Made by a program: the position numbers and the translations under genes. Positions 44,333 through 53,052 of a stretch of DNA of 64,000 nt are shown here, in pieces. Origin of the DNA: Bacteroidota bacterium (GTDB taxonomy: Bacteria; Bacteroidota; Bacteroidia; Chitinophagales; Chitinophagaceae); NCBI GenBank assembly GCA_022708055.1, contig JAKIZK010000001.1:40716-104715 (forward strand), given 5' to 3'. The notes under the pieces were generated by a model. The model saw only the letters and a list, made by a program, of their open reading frames with translations, made no database searches and had not been told where the DNA came from. The stretch's first letter is position 1. Every line of letters starts with the position of its first letter.

Positions 44333-45451
44333 ATGATAAAATTGTTTTTTGCCTTTTCGGCTTGCCTGATGTTGCTGAACACATTGGGGCAACAACGCAT
44401 TTTGTTTGTAACCTCCAATCAACATTATTATGGAAGCACCAAACTAAGTACAGCCAACCATTTTGAAGAAATGATAGTACCCTACGATTTTTTTACTAAA
44501 GCGGGTTTTCTAGTTGACATCGTAAGTCCAAAAGGCGGAGCCATCCCTGTTGGCTATATCAATACATCGGATAGCTTGCAAAAAAAATACTTGTACGATG
44601 GTTGGTTTATGGACAAACTGGAACATACCCGGCAGCCTTCAGAAATAATCCCAGAAAACTATGCTGCTATATTTTATAGCGGTGGTGGTGCTGCTATGTT
44701 TGGCGTAGCAGAAGACACAGCCATTCAAAAAATTGCCAGAAAAATTTATAATAAAAATGGTGTTGTTTCGGCCATCTGCCATGGTACGGCAGGCATAGTC
44801 TATCTAACAGATGAACGAGGCAACTCGCTGTATGCCGGAAGAAAAATAACGGGCTATCCCGACTTTCATGAAAATAAAGAAATGGAATACTATAAAGCCT
44901 TTCCTTTTTCTATAGACAAAGCCATAAAAGCGAACAAAGGAAATTTTGTTTTCTCCAAAAAAAATAAAGACGGCTTTTATGTTGTGGATGGAAGATTTGT
45001 AACCGGGCAAGACCCCAGCGCAGCAGCAAAACTTGCGACGGAAGTAATTTCAATTCTCCATAAAAACTTACCTGAAACAAAAAGCGACAAAGATCAAATT
45101 ACTGAAATATTGACGGACTATATTGAAGGAACCGCCAATGGACAACCGGAAAGATTGCGAAAAGCTTTTCACCCCAGTTTTAATTTATACGCCATAGCAA
45201 AAGACTCCCTGTGGGTACGTTCTGGCGAGCAATACATCGCCAATGTAAAACCGGGTGAAAAAACAAATCGTATAGGCAAAATAATTTCCATTGATATTGA
45301 AAAAGATGCCGCAATTGCAAAAGCAGAAATACTAATTCCTAACTGGAGGATATTTACCGACTATTTTTTAATAATGAAATATGAGGGTGAATGGAAAATT
45401 GTACAAAAAAGTTATACCTGGAGAGAGATTCCTAAAACACAGAAGCTCTAA
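44333..45451 (+). CDS. DJ-1/PfpI domain fused to an NTF2-like (lumazine-binding-like) domain, secreted
   Basis: The start at 44333 gives a signal peptide (KLFFAFSACLMLLNTLG). The frame is open to 44234, directly after the AraC stop, but the upstream part has no signal-peptide logic. Residues about 20-245 are DJ-1/PfpI, with the nucleophile Cys in VSAICHGTAGIVYL and the Glu side in HFEEMIVPYDFF. Residues about 255-372 match the putative lumazine-binding NTF2-like family (ILTDYIEGTANGQPERL, FHPSFNLYAI, YFLIMKYEGEWKIVQKSY). DJ-1-type proteins act as glyoxalases, chaperones or amidases; the fused domain may bind the substrate. The function is unknown. Confidence 0.8.
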   Translation: MIKLFFAFSACLMLLNTLGQQRILFVTSNQHYYGSTKLSTANHFEEMIVPYDFFTKAGFLVDIVSPKGGAIPVGYINTSDSLQKKYLYDGWFMDKLEHTRQPSEIIPENYAAIFYSGGGAAMFGVAEDTAIQKIARKIYNKNGVVSAICHGTAGIVYLTDERGNSLYAGRKITGYPDFHENKEMEYYKAFPFSIDKAIKANKGNFVFSKKNKDGFYVVDGRFVTGQDPSAAAKLATEVISILHKNLPETKSDKDQITEILTDYIEGTANGQPERLRKAFHPSFNLYAIAKDSLWVRSGEQYIANVKPGEKTNRIGKIISIDIEKDAAIAKAEILIPNWRIFTDYFLIMKYEGEWKIVQKSYTWREIPKTQKL

Positions 45452-45498
45452 TACAAATAAGAAACGGATATTTAATAATGAAATAACTATCACTCCAA

Positions 45499-46305
45499 AT
45501 GAAAGTAATATTTACCCTATTCTTCTGTTCAGGCATTTTCCTTTTTGGGCACTCGCAAACCCTTGACACAATGATTGACATTGGAAGCTACAAGCTTCAT
45601 TTTTATATTGTGAAAGGTATGGGTGCTCCCATACTTTTTGAATCGGGCAATGGGGCTGATGCTACTACCTGGAAAAGTATTTTAAACAATATACATGACG
45701 CTACCGGAGCAACCTTAATAACTTACGACAGAGCCGGCCTTGGCTCCAGCGGGATAGACACCAACCATATTAATCTGCCAACAGAAGTGAAAACGCTGGA
45801 GCTTGCTTTGAAAAAATTGGGATACACTAAACAACTCTTTCTAGTCAATCACTCATTTGGAAGTTTTTATTCTATTCTCTTCGCTATAAGGAATAGGCGA
45901 AAAATCAAAGGCGCTGTGTTTATTGGTCCCGCATTGCCTTGCAACTATACAAAAAAACGAAATAAAGAAGGCAATGAAATGGTATCAACGGCACTTTGGG
46001 ATAGAATAAAAAAAGAAGCAGCCGGCCTTTATTATGTACTCATTAATTATGAAAAAATTTACAACTTAATGGAAAAGAAAAAATTTCCACCAAAAACTCC
46101 TGCTACTATTATTGGCGCAGAAAATCAAACTTTTCTTAAAACAGAAGATTACAAAACAGAATGGCATCAATGCGTAAAATCATTTGGTGAACAACCAAAT
46201 CATACTTTTGTTTTTGCGCAGAACTGCGGACATACGGTTTGGCAAGACAATCCTCAACTCGTAATAAATGAAATTGTAACCCTATATAAACAAACAAACA
46301 AATGA
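45499..46305 (+). CDS. Secreted alpha/beta hydrolase
   Basis: The 268-residue protein has a signal peptide (KVIFTLFFCSGIFLFGHSQ) and an alpha/beta-hydrolase fold. Marks are the oxyanion region ILFESGNGADATTW, ITYDRAGLGSSGID, the nucleophile elbow VNHSFGSFYS (NHSFG in place of GxSxG) and the C-terminal His in CGHTVWQDNP. It may cleave an ester, lactone or amide; the substrate is unknown. It follows the DJ-1/NTF2 gene by 47 nt and could be in one unit with it. Confidence 0.85.
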   Translation: MKVIFTLFFCSGIFLFGHSQTLDTMIDIGSYKLHFYIVKGMGAPILFESGNGADATTWKSILNNIHDATGATLITYDRAGLGSSGIDTNHINLPTEVKTLELALKKLGYTKQLFLVNHSFGSFYSILFAIRNRRKIKGAVFIGPALPCNYTKKRNKEGNEMVSTALWDRIKKEAAGLYYVLINYEKIYNLMEKKKFPPKTPATIIGAENQTFLKTEDYKTEWHQCVKSFGEQPNHTFVFAQNCGHTVWQDNPQLVINEIVTLYKQTNK

Positions 46306-46485
46306 GGAACAAAGCCTAAATAAGTACCCACCTAATAGAACGATGGGCCAATCAGCAGAAAAATATACAATTAGCTCCAATTCTACTTGTGCGACAACTG
46401 AAGGAATGTGCTTGCAAAGAGCTACTACGCAATGATTCGTGTCTTGTACTCTGGTTCATGTCCACTCGAAGCAATTCAAAGTTTC

Positions 46486-47127
46486 TCACGCACTAAAATC
46501 AAACCCCTTCAAATCCTTAAAATGCCCGTTTTGTTTTATTTTTTCTTTCAACCTTTCCATGCCGGCCATAGTAGGTATTACTTTGGCTAAATGTCTTTTT
46601 AAAAATTCCTGCCGTTGCCGTTCATCGTGCAATTGCAACAATTCATATTCTTCTTCTATGGATAGTCCCAAATGATGTGCCACTTCATACACGGTCAGTT
46701 CCCGGTCTGCTTTACCGAAATCTTTTGAAACATTCAACATTCGGTGTAGTTCACGTATGCTGCTCATTAATTTTTGCATCAGTTCAGGATTTCCCTGTTC
46801 ATTTGTATCGGGATAGGTAACAATAGCACCACTGTAAAGTTTATCGGGTATCTCTTTTAAAAGCTCCAACATTCTAAAAGTTCGTACGCCTTTGGTTTTG
46901 ATATCCACTTCTCCATTGTCATATACTTTTGACAATTCAGTTATCTCTACCAATGCGCCGTATTCTTTTAATTTATTTTCAATTACCGCGGGTATGCCAA
47001 ATAATTTTTTCTGTCCAAAACATTCAACAATTAATTGCTTGTAACGTGGTTCAAAAATGTGAAGATTTAATTTTTCGCCGGGATACACGACAACGCCAAG
47101 CGGAAATATCGGAATGAAATTGGTCAT
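46486..47127 (-). CDS. Lon N-terminal (substrate-binding) domain protein
   Basis: The 213-residue protein consists of the LON substrate-binding domain without ATPase or protease parts. Marks are IPIFPLGVVVYPGEKLNLHIFEPRY at the start and DIKTKGVRTFRMLEL, with a helical second half (HHLGLSIEEEYELLQLHDER). Stand-alone LON domain proteins are common; the role is unclear. It is the last gene of a probable operon with the SCO protein and the glycosyltransferase (26 nt after the latter). Confidence 0.87.
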   Translation of the reverse strand: MTNFIPIFPLGVVVYPGEKLNLHIFEPRYKQLIVECFGQKKLFGIPAVIENKLKEYGALVEITELSKVYDNGEVDIKTKGVRTFRMLELLKEIPDKLYSGAIVTYPDTNEQGNPELMQKLMSSIRELHRMLNVSKDFGKADRELTVYEVAHHLGLSIEEEYELLQLHDERQRQEFLKRHLAKVIPTMAGMERLKEKIKQNGHFKDLKGFDFSA

Positions 47128-47153
47128 GTTAATGCAGTAAAATTAATGTAAAA

Positions 47154-47921
47154 CTATTTCCTTGCTTCTTGCTCCATTTTTAGTTTTCGAAATAGTTCGT
47201 ATTTTCTTTTGGTATAATAAGCCATCATACCGGCACAAGTGAAGCCGGCTTTACCATCCAAAAAACCCAGTTTCAATAAATAAGATTTTATAAATGCAAT
47301 TGAAGGCGAAAATATTTGACGCAATCGACCTCCATGCTTTCCCTGTTTCAAGTATTTTTTTGCACCCAACTCCGCATAGCGCTCCATCTTATTTTTATAA
47401 TCTGCCTTGTTTCTCCAGGTGCGATGCAATATTTTGCCTTCCACATTTATTATAACCGCCTGTTCGGGCAACAATAATTTTTCGTGCACAGCTTCCCTAT
47501 CCCAGCTTACCTTTTTGCGGTTGAAGAGGCGAATATGTTTATCATTTCCCCAGTCGCCATAGCGAAGCGGACGATCTCCTAAAAAATTTAAAAAAGAAAA
47601 ACGAAATACTTCAATATCCTGATTCAGTGGCAACTGTTTTAGGTTGCGTTTTAACTCGTCATCCAATGTTTCATCAGCATCCAGGCTCAATATCCAATCG
47701 TATTTGGCTAGTTGATTTGCAGCGTTCTTAGTATTGCCAAATCCTTCCCATTTTCCATTGTACAAACGAACGGGATAATTTTTTACAATATCCGGTGTGC
47801 CATCAGTACTGCCGTTGTCGTACACAATAATGTCGTCAGTAATGCCCAACAGGCCATCCAGACTGCGGCCAATAATGTCTGCTTCATTTTTACAAATTAT
47901 GACAATAGAAAATGCTGGCAT
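47154..47921 (-). CDS. Family 2 glycosyltransferase (WaaE/KdtX-like)
   Basis: The 255-residue protein is a GT2 enzyme: FSIVIICKNEADIIGRSL at the start, IIVYDNGSTDGT, the metal-binding LSLDADETLDDEL and a middle WDREAVHEKLLL stretch that fits the WaaE/beta-1,4-glucosyltransferase branch acting on lipopolysaccharide core or similar envelope sugars. I put the start at MPAFSIVII (47921), as the eight residues before it have no conserved content. It lies 32 nt after the SCO gene. Confidence 0.87.
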   Translation of the reverse strand: MPAFSIVIICKNEADIIGRSLDGLLGITDDIIVYDNGSTDGTPDIVKNYPVRLYNGKWEGFGNTKNAANQLAKYDWILSLDADETLDDELKRNLKQLPLNQDIEVFRFSFLNFLGDRPLRYGDWGNDKHIRLFNRKKVSWDREAVHEKLLLPEQAVIINVEGKILHRTWRNKADYKNKMERYAELGAKKYLKQGKHGGRLRQIFSPSIAFIKSYLLKLGFLDGKAGFTCAGMMAYYTKRKYELFRKLKMEQEARK

Positions 47922-47953
47922 GAAAATGATTTCGGTTGAAGGCACTGAAAAAA

Positions 47954-48571
47954 TTATTTTTCGCTCAACAGTCTTTTTGCTTTTTTGATGAGGTCTTTTA
48001 CTTCACTTTTTTTCAACCCGTCAAAAATGCCCACAACTTCTCCTTTTCTGTTTACCAATGCCCAGTTTTGCGAATGCATAAAATCATCTTCTTCATTGCG
48101 TACAATATTTGCCGGATCGTCAATACTAAAACTAAGGCGGGCTGCACTGTACAAGCTGTCTTTGCGGCCGGTAAGAAAAATCCATTTTTGAGTGTCCACT
48201 TGCATTGAATCGGCGTATTGTTTCAGTTTAGCTGCCGAATCAGTCTTTGGATCGCAGGTAAGCGAGAGAATTTTAAAGTCGCTTTCCTTACTCAGTTCAT
48301 CATATACTTTTCGCATATTTTTATTCATGCGGGGGCAGATGCCCGGGCAGGTTGTATAAAAATATTCAACGGCGTACACTTTGCCCAGCATATTACTATC
48401 GGTAAGCCGCTGTCCATCCTGATTGATGAATGAAAAAGGGCGAATAGTGTTAATAGGTGGAAATTTTTTTTCGCTATAACCCGGAATCAACACGCTTAAA
48501 GTAAAATAAAATCCCACTGCAAGCAATACAAAAAAGGCAAGGTATAACCAGCTTTTCCTTGAAAGTTTCAT
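47954..48571 (-). CDS. SCO1/SenC family protein
   Basis: The 205-residue protein has an N-terminal membrane anchor (WLYLAFFVLLAVGFYFTL) and a SCO thioredoxin fold. The CxxxC copper site is in TTCPGICPRMNKNM and the partner His is in DFMHSQNWALV. The YFYTTCPG and SLTCDPKTDS motifs are typical. It may help assemble the copper site of cytochrome oxidase. It differs from the lipoprotein SCO in the nirK operon. A -7 box lies 5 nt before the ATG. Confidence 0.92.
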   Translation of the reverse strand: MKLSRKSWLYLAFFVLLAVGFYFTLSVLIPGYSEKKFPPINTIRPFSFINQDGQRLTDSNMLGKVYAVEYFYTTCPGICPRMNKNMRKVYDELSKESDFKILSLTCDPKTDSAAKLKQYADSMQVDTQKWIFLTGRKDSLYSAARLSFSIDDPANIVRNEEDDFMHSQNWALVNRKGEVVGIFDGLKKSEVKDLIKKAKRLLSEK

Positions 48572-48576
48572 GCCGG

Positions 48577-48584
48577 CAAAGTTA
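48577..48584 (-). promoter_or_regulatory. -7 box TAACTTTG before the SCO gene
   Basis: On the minus strand TAACTTTG is an exact TAnnTTTG match followed by C, 5 nt before the ATG at 48571. Confidence 0.5.
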
Positions 48585-48620
48585 AGTTGCTTTTCTCTTT
48601 AGCAGGCCGTTGTGTTTTCT

Positions 48621-48628
48621 TAAATTTG
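48621..48628 (+). promoter_or_regulatory. -7 box TAAATTTG before the MerC gene
   Basis: TAAATTTG is an exact match followed by C, 9 nt before the ATG at 48638. It is inside the longer open frame that begins at 48587 and so supports the later start. Confidence 0.5.
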
Positions 48629-48637
48629 CTCTCTTGC

Positions 48638-49030
48638 ATGAAAACAAAAATTAATTGGGACGCCTGGGGCATTGGAGCTTCTGTAGCCTGTGCTATTCAT
48701 TGTGCCATTCTTCCACTTTTTCTGGCCAGCCTTCCGGTTTTTGGCGCCAATATTATTCATAATATGGCTTTTGAAGTAGGTATGATTTTACTTTCGCTTG
48801 TTATTGGCTGCATTGCATTATACCATGGTTATAAAAAACACCATCATCGTTTTTTACCATTGATATTATTTTTTATCGGCTTTACTTTTCTGGTGATAAA
48901 ACAATTTTTTGAAACTATACATATTTGGCTATTAATTCCTGCCGTTTGTTTTATCGTTTATGCACATTTTCTAAATTATCGCTTTTGCCGGGTGCACAAT
49001 CATGCACATAAAGAAGATTGCAACCATTAA
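48638..49030 (+). CDS. MerC domain membrane protein
   Basis: The protein from the ATG at 48638 has 130 residues and four membrane helices. The MerC marks are WDAWGIGASVACAIHCAILPLF with the Cys pair in helix 1. The C terminus is His- and Cys-rich (CRVHNHAHKEDCNH), likely to bind metal. MerC proteins move mercury ions inward, but many Bacteroidota members occur without mer operons, as here, and may handle other metals. It is divergent from the SCO copper-chaperone gene, a hint of a metal role. Confidence 0.85.
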   Translation: MKTKINWDAWGIGASVACAIHCAILPLFLASLPVFGANIIHNMAFEVGMILLSLVIGCIALYHGYKKHHHRFLPLILFFIGFTFLVIKQFFETIHIWLLIPAVCFIVYAHFLNYRFCRVHNHAHKEDCNH

Positions 49031-49070
49031 TGAAAGCATTTTCAGCTTTCATAAATTTTGAAAAGGAATA

Positions 49071-49481
49071 TCAGGCTGCCTGCGTCATATATTTTTGTTG
49101 AAGCTTGTTAAAAACAAAATAGGCGCTTAAAAGACCAATAGAAGAAAAGAGAATATCGTAATAATCAAATGTGCGTCCAAATATGGATATTAATTGCAAG
49201 TACTCATTGACCACCAGCATACCAAAACCGAGTACACATACAATCCTTAAATCATAGGCTGATTGTATTTTGAAAATACGGGCAATCAGAAAATTTTTTC
49301 CGCTAAAAAACCAATAAGCACCAAATGGGATTAAAAATGAACCCAAAAGATTGGGTGCAACGCCCATCAAAAAACGACCCGGTTCATCAAACAGGTCTAA
49401 TGGCCGTAGCATGTATTTAATAATCCAAATAATTAATGTACCGGAAATGATAAGGTGTTTGCTGATTTGTTTTAGCTGCAT
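49071..49481 (-). CDS. VanZ-like small membrane protein
   Basis: The 136-residue protein has about four membrane helices. The stretch NEYLQLISIFGRTFDYYDIL resembles the VanZ signature (a Glu and Gln helix followed by GRTFDxxDI). VanZ-like proteins occur near envelope genes and their biochemistry is unclear. It is the last of a minus-strand run with the 74-residue protein and GH25. Confidence 0.6.
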   Translation of the reverse strand: MQLKQISKHLIISGTLIIWIIKYMLRPLDLFDEPGRFLMGVAPNLLGSFLIPFGAYWFFSGKNFLIARIFKIQSAYDLRIVCVLGFGMLVVNEYLQLISIFGRTFDYYDILFSSIGLLSAYFVFNKLQQKYMTQAA

Positions 49482-49527
49482 GGCGGACAGTTAAGATTCT
49501 AAAATAATCTTTTTACTGAAAATGCCC

Positions 49528-49752
49528 TTATTTCTTCCATAGTTTTTTTATATACAGAAACAAAACAATACCCGAAATGGCAACACCCAAATAAAATAAA
49601 ATAACAAAAATGAGCTTCGTACCACTTTGCGTATGCCCCAGTTCCAAAAAAATACCTGCTGACAAACAAGCCATAAACCAGGCCAGACTAAGAAACACAG
49701 AAGCAGCTATCCGCATCAGATAGCTAAATAATTCTTTATCGTTATTCCACAT
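49528..49752 (-). CDS. Small two-helix membrane protein, unknown
   Basis: The 74-residue protein has two membrane helices (about 13-34 and 46-68) and a basic end (YIKKLWKK). I do not recognise a family. It lies 45 nt after GH25 and 46 nt before the VanZ-like gene on the same strand, so it is plausibly expressed with them. Confidence 0.55.
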   Translation of the reverse strand: MWNNDKELFSYLMRIAASVFLSLAWFMACLSAGIFLELGHTQSGTKLIFVILFYLGVAISGIVLFLYIKKLWKK

Positions 49753-49797
49753 TATTTTAGATTCAATTTGAAAAGTTACATTTTATCTTTCAAATAT

Positions 49798-50577
49798 TTA
49801 TTTAACCAACAGGTTTTTGAAAGATGATGAGTCGCCATTAAAAACATTGAAATCCACCGGTGTGGTTATGCCGTTTACGTTCCCTTTATCGCTATGTTGC
49901 CAAAATAACCAGTCGCGGCCAATGCGTGGCTGCTCCGGCTGGTAGTAGTGCGCTACCCAAAGCGGATATTTATCAAAATCGGCTCCGAGGTTGCGATTAT
50001 AAAAATCAACATTGGTATAAATAATCGGTCGCATATTATAATATTCTTCTACAACATCCAGCCAGCGTTTAGCTTCTTTCTTCAAATTGTTTATTGAAGC
50101 ACCATTGAGTTGCTCGATGTCCAACACAGGTGGAAAATCTCCTGCTTCCAGCTTTACTTTATCAATAAAATTTTCAGCCTGCATTTTTCCGTCTTTGGAG
50201 CCTATAAAAAAATGATATGCCCCACGGGTTATGCCTGCTTCTTTTGATCGTTTCCAGTTTCGGTTAAACTGTGGATCGTAGTTGCCAATGCCTTCAGTAG
50301 CTTTTATAAATGCAAAACCGGGATTGATATTTCTGATTCGCATGGCTTTTACCTCTTCCCAGGCTATCAGTGATTGATATTTTGAAACATCAATACCATG
50401 AATGGAATAACCTTCGGGTATATTGATGCCAAACTGTGGATAATGCGTAAATTTTGCTTTGCGATATTTAACTTTTTCAAGAATAAAAACAATGAACACT
50501 AAAGCCACAATCAGCCCGCCGGCCAACATCAGTATTTTGTTTAATTTTTTTTTCTGGCTTTTAGAAAACATGAGCAA
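49798..50577 (-). CDS. GH25 family lysozyme, membrane-anchored
   Basis: The 259-residue protein has one N-terminal membrane helix (about 16-33) and a GH25 muramidase domain. Marks are SIHGIDVSKYQSLIAWEEV, FAFIKATEGIGNYDPQF, GAYHFFIGSKDG, the catalytic FPPVLDIEQLNG and IIYTNVDFY. It probably cuts the beta-1,4 bond between MurNAc and GlcNAc in peptidoglycan during wall remodelling. It starts 42 nt after the uvrD gene on the same strand. Confidence 0.9.
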   Translation of the reverse strand: MLMFSKSQKKKLNKILMLAGGLIVALVFIVFILEKVKYRKAKFTHYPQFGINIPEGYSIHGIDVSKYQSLIAWEEVKAMRIRNINPGFAFIKATEGIGNYDPQFNRNWKRSKEAGITRGAYHFFIGSKDGKMQAENFIDKVKLEAGDFPPVLDIEQLNGASINNLKKEAKRWLDVVEEYYNMRPIIYTNVDFYNRNLGADFDKYPLWVAHYYQPEQPRIGRDWLFWQHSDKGNVNGITTPVDFNVFNGDSSSFKNLLVK

Positions 50578-50619
50578 TGATCAATCTGATAAATAAAAAT
50601 AATTTGGATTGTTAAAACA

Positions 50620-52977
50620 TCAGCCAACTATTCGCAGCCGGGCATAGTTGAGCATAATTTTTTTCTCGCCATTGTGTTCAAATTTTACAGTAGCAATCGG
50701 ATTATGTGCAGCTCCTTCCATTTTTAAAACTTCACCAAATCCAAATTTTTGATGTTCCACTTTTTGTCCAACAACTAAAGCAGAGGTGTCGCTGGCTTCA
50801 AAGTCGGCCGACGGTGTGTGCTCTATATGTTTGGTTGCAGGCACTTTCGGTGGTAAATATGATGGCGTTGCCGTTTGTTTTTTACCCGTCGGCGGGCCAT
50901 ATTTTTTTTCAGCCTGTTGCACATCATTATAAGATGAGCTGCCCCAGCCTTTCATTCTGCCAAAGGCATTATCATTTCCCCACTTGCTGCCCGATGTGGA
51001 AGTAGCTGCGCCGGCAAAACTTCTGTCTAAATGTTGCTCCGGTATTTCTTCAATAAAGCGACTGGGATCATTGTGAACCAATTGGCCAAAACGATATCGT
51101 GTATTTGCATAAGTTACCCATAGTCTTTGTTTAGCTCGGGTAATCACTACATAAAACAATCTTCGTTCTTCTTCCAGCTCTTCTCTTGTATTAATAGCCA
51201 TTGCATTGGGGAAAAGCATTTCTTCGAGCCCTGCCGCAAATACACACCCAAACTCAAGCCCCTTGGCAGCATGTATGGTCATCAGCTTTACCGTGTCGGC
51301 ATCGGGGTCTTTTTCATCTGCATCAGTAAGCAGTGTAATTTGTTGCAGATAAGCGGCCAAACTTTTATCCATCATTTCTCCCTCATCATTATCAGGGCTT
51401 TCGGTCCATTCTTTTATGGAATTTAATAACTCCTGAATGTTTTCATATCGCTGTACACCCTCAGCACTTTTATCATTAAACAATTCTTTTACAAGCCCGG
51501 TGTGCTTGCCTACATGAAAAGCTACATCATAAGCATTTTGTTTGGTGAGCATGCTGGCAAAACTTTTGATCATAGTTACAAACTCATCCAAAGCAGCTAA
51601 AGTGCCGGCTTTAAAACCAAACTGTATTGCCTTTTCCAAAACCTGCCATACCGTAATATTATTGATGTTGGCAGCTAATATTAATTTATCAACCGTTGTT
51701 TTGCCAATGCCCCTTGCAGGATAATTGATGATACGCTTCAACGCCTCTTCATCGCTTGGGTTTACTATCAATCTTAAATAGGCAACCAGATCTTTTATTT
51801 CTTTACGCTGATAAAAACTGATGCCGCCGTAAATGGTATAAGGAATACTCATGCGGCGCAAAGCTTCTTCAAAAGCTCGGCTCTGTGCATTGGTACGATA
51901 CAAAATTGCAAAATCTTTATTGCTGTAATGGTTGCGCAGTTTTTGCTCCTGAATGCTGTCGGCTACAAATTTTCCTTCATCATTATCCGTCATCGTTCGC
52001 ACCAGCTTTATTTTTTCTCCATCACTATTCTCCGTAAAAAGATTTTTTTCAATCTGTCCTTTATTGTTTTTAATTACTTCATTGGCTACATGCAGAATGC
52101 TTTTGGTGCTGCGATAGTTTTGTTCCAGTTTTACAATTTTTACATCGTCGTAATCTTTTCTGAATTGTAAAATATTTTGAATCGTTGCCCCACGAAAACT
52201 GTAAATACTTTGCGCATCATCGCCTACCACACATACATTTTCATAAACCGCACCCAGCAGTTTTATTACTTCATATTGTGCCGGATTGGTGTCCTGATAC
52301 TCATCAATTAAAATGTACTTGAACTTGTGCTGATATTTCGCCAAGGCTTCGGGCACATTTTTCAGCAGTTCATAAAATTTTAAAAGCAGGTCGTCAAAGT
52401 CCATTGCGCCGTTTTTGAAACAGCGATTTACATAAGCCGTATAAATATTGGCAATGGCTGGCCGGTTGGCCCGCATATCCTCTTGTTGTATGCCATAGTC
52501 GTTTCTATACTCATCGGGCCCTACCAGTGCGTTTTTAGCAGCGGAGATTCTATTGTAAACCGTATTGGGTTTATAATGTTTATCGTCTAAGTTCAGTTCA
52601 TTGATTACGGTTTTCAAAACACTTTTAGCATCATCGGTATCATAAATGGTAAAGTGTCGTGGATATCCAATCTTATCGGCTTCAAACCTAAGTATGCGTG
52701 CAAAAACTGAGTGAAAAGTGCCAATGTATAAATTTCTGGCTTCGCCATTGCCCAAAATCCGTTCTACTCTTTCTTTCATTTCTTTGGCAGCCTTATTGGT
52801 AAATGTAAGCGCAAGAATATTGAAGGCATCTACACCGTTGGCCATCAGGTGAGCAATTCGAGTAGTCAATACTTTGGTTTTTCCACTTCCGGCACCGGCC
52901 ACTATCATAATGGGGCCATCAATATGCATTACAGCTTCTTTCTGCTGCTCATTCAGCCCCTGCAGGTAATCGATCAT
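50620..52977 (-). CDS. UvrD/PcrA-type DNA helicase
   Basis: The 785-residue superfamily 1A helicase has Walker A VAGAGSGKTKVLTTRIA, IGTFHSVFARIL, ILIDEYQDTNPAQYE, VGDDAQSIYSFRGA, QNYRSTKSIL, MTIHAAKGLEFGCVFAAGLEE and RRLFYVVITRAKQRLW. The tail has the PcrA-type end, VGQKVEHQKFGFGEVLKMEG, a Tudor-like domain that contacts RNA polymerase in PcrA. It acts in repair and in removal of replication blocks. All helicase motifs are intact. Confidence 0.95.
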   Translation of the reverse strand: MIDYLQGLNEQQKEAVMHIDGPIMIVAGAGSGKTKVLTTRIAHLMANGVDAFNILALTFTNKAAKEMKERVERILGNGEARNLYIGTFHSVFARILRFEADKIGYPRHFTIYDTDDAKSVLKTVINELNLDDKHYKPNTVYNRISAAKNALVGPDEYRNDYGIQQEDMRANRPAIANIYTAYVNRCFKNGAMDFDDLLLKFYELLKNVPEALAKYQHKFKYILIDEYQDTNPAQYEVIKLLGAVYENVCVVGDDAQSIYSFRGATIQNILQFRKDYDDVKIVKLEQNYRSTKSILHVANEVIKNNKGQIEKNLFTENSDGEKIKLVRTMTDNDEGKFVADSIQEQKLRNHYSNKDFAILYRTNAQSRAFEEALRRMSIPYTIYGGISFYQRKEIKDLVAYLRLIVNPSDEEALKRIINYPARGIGKTTVDKLILAANINNITVWQVLEKAIQFGFKAGTLAALDEFVTMIKSFASMLTKQNAYDVAFHVGKHTGLVKELFNDKSAEGVQRYENIQELLNSIKEWTESPDNDEGEMMDKSLAAYLQQITLLTDADEKDPDADTVKLMTIHAAKGLEFGCVFAAGLEEMLFPNAMAINTREELEEERRLFYVVITRAKQRLWVTYANTRYRFGQLVHNDPSRFIEEIPEQHLDRSFAGAATSTSGSKWGNDNAFGRMKGWGSSSYNDVQQAEKKYGPPTGKKQTATPSYLPPKVPATKHIEHTPSADFEASDTSALVVGQKVEHQKFGFGEVLKMEGAAHNPIATVKFEHNGEKKIMLNYARLRIVG

Positions 52978-53052
52978 GTGTGCAAGTTAAGATGAAAAGC
53001 AATGCATACTTTTTGAAAAAGTTTAAAAAATTACACACAAATAAAATTTCGG

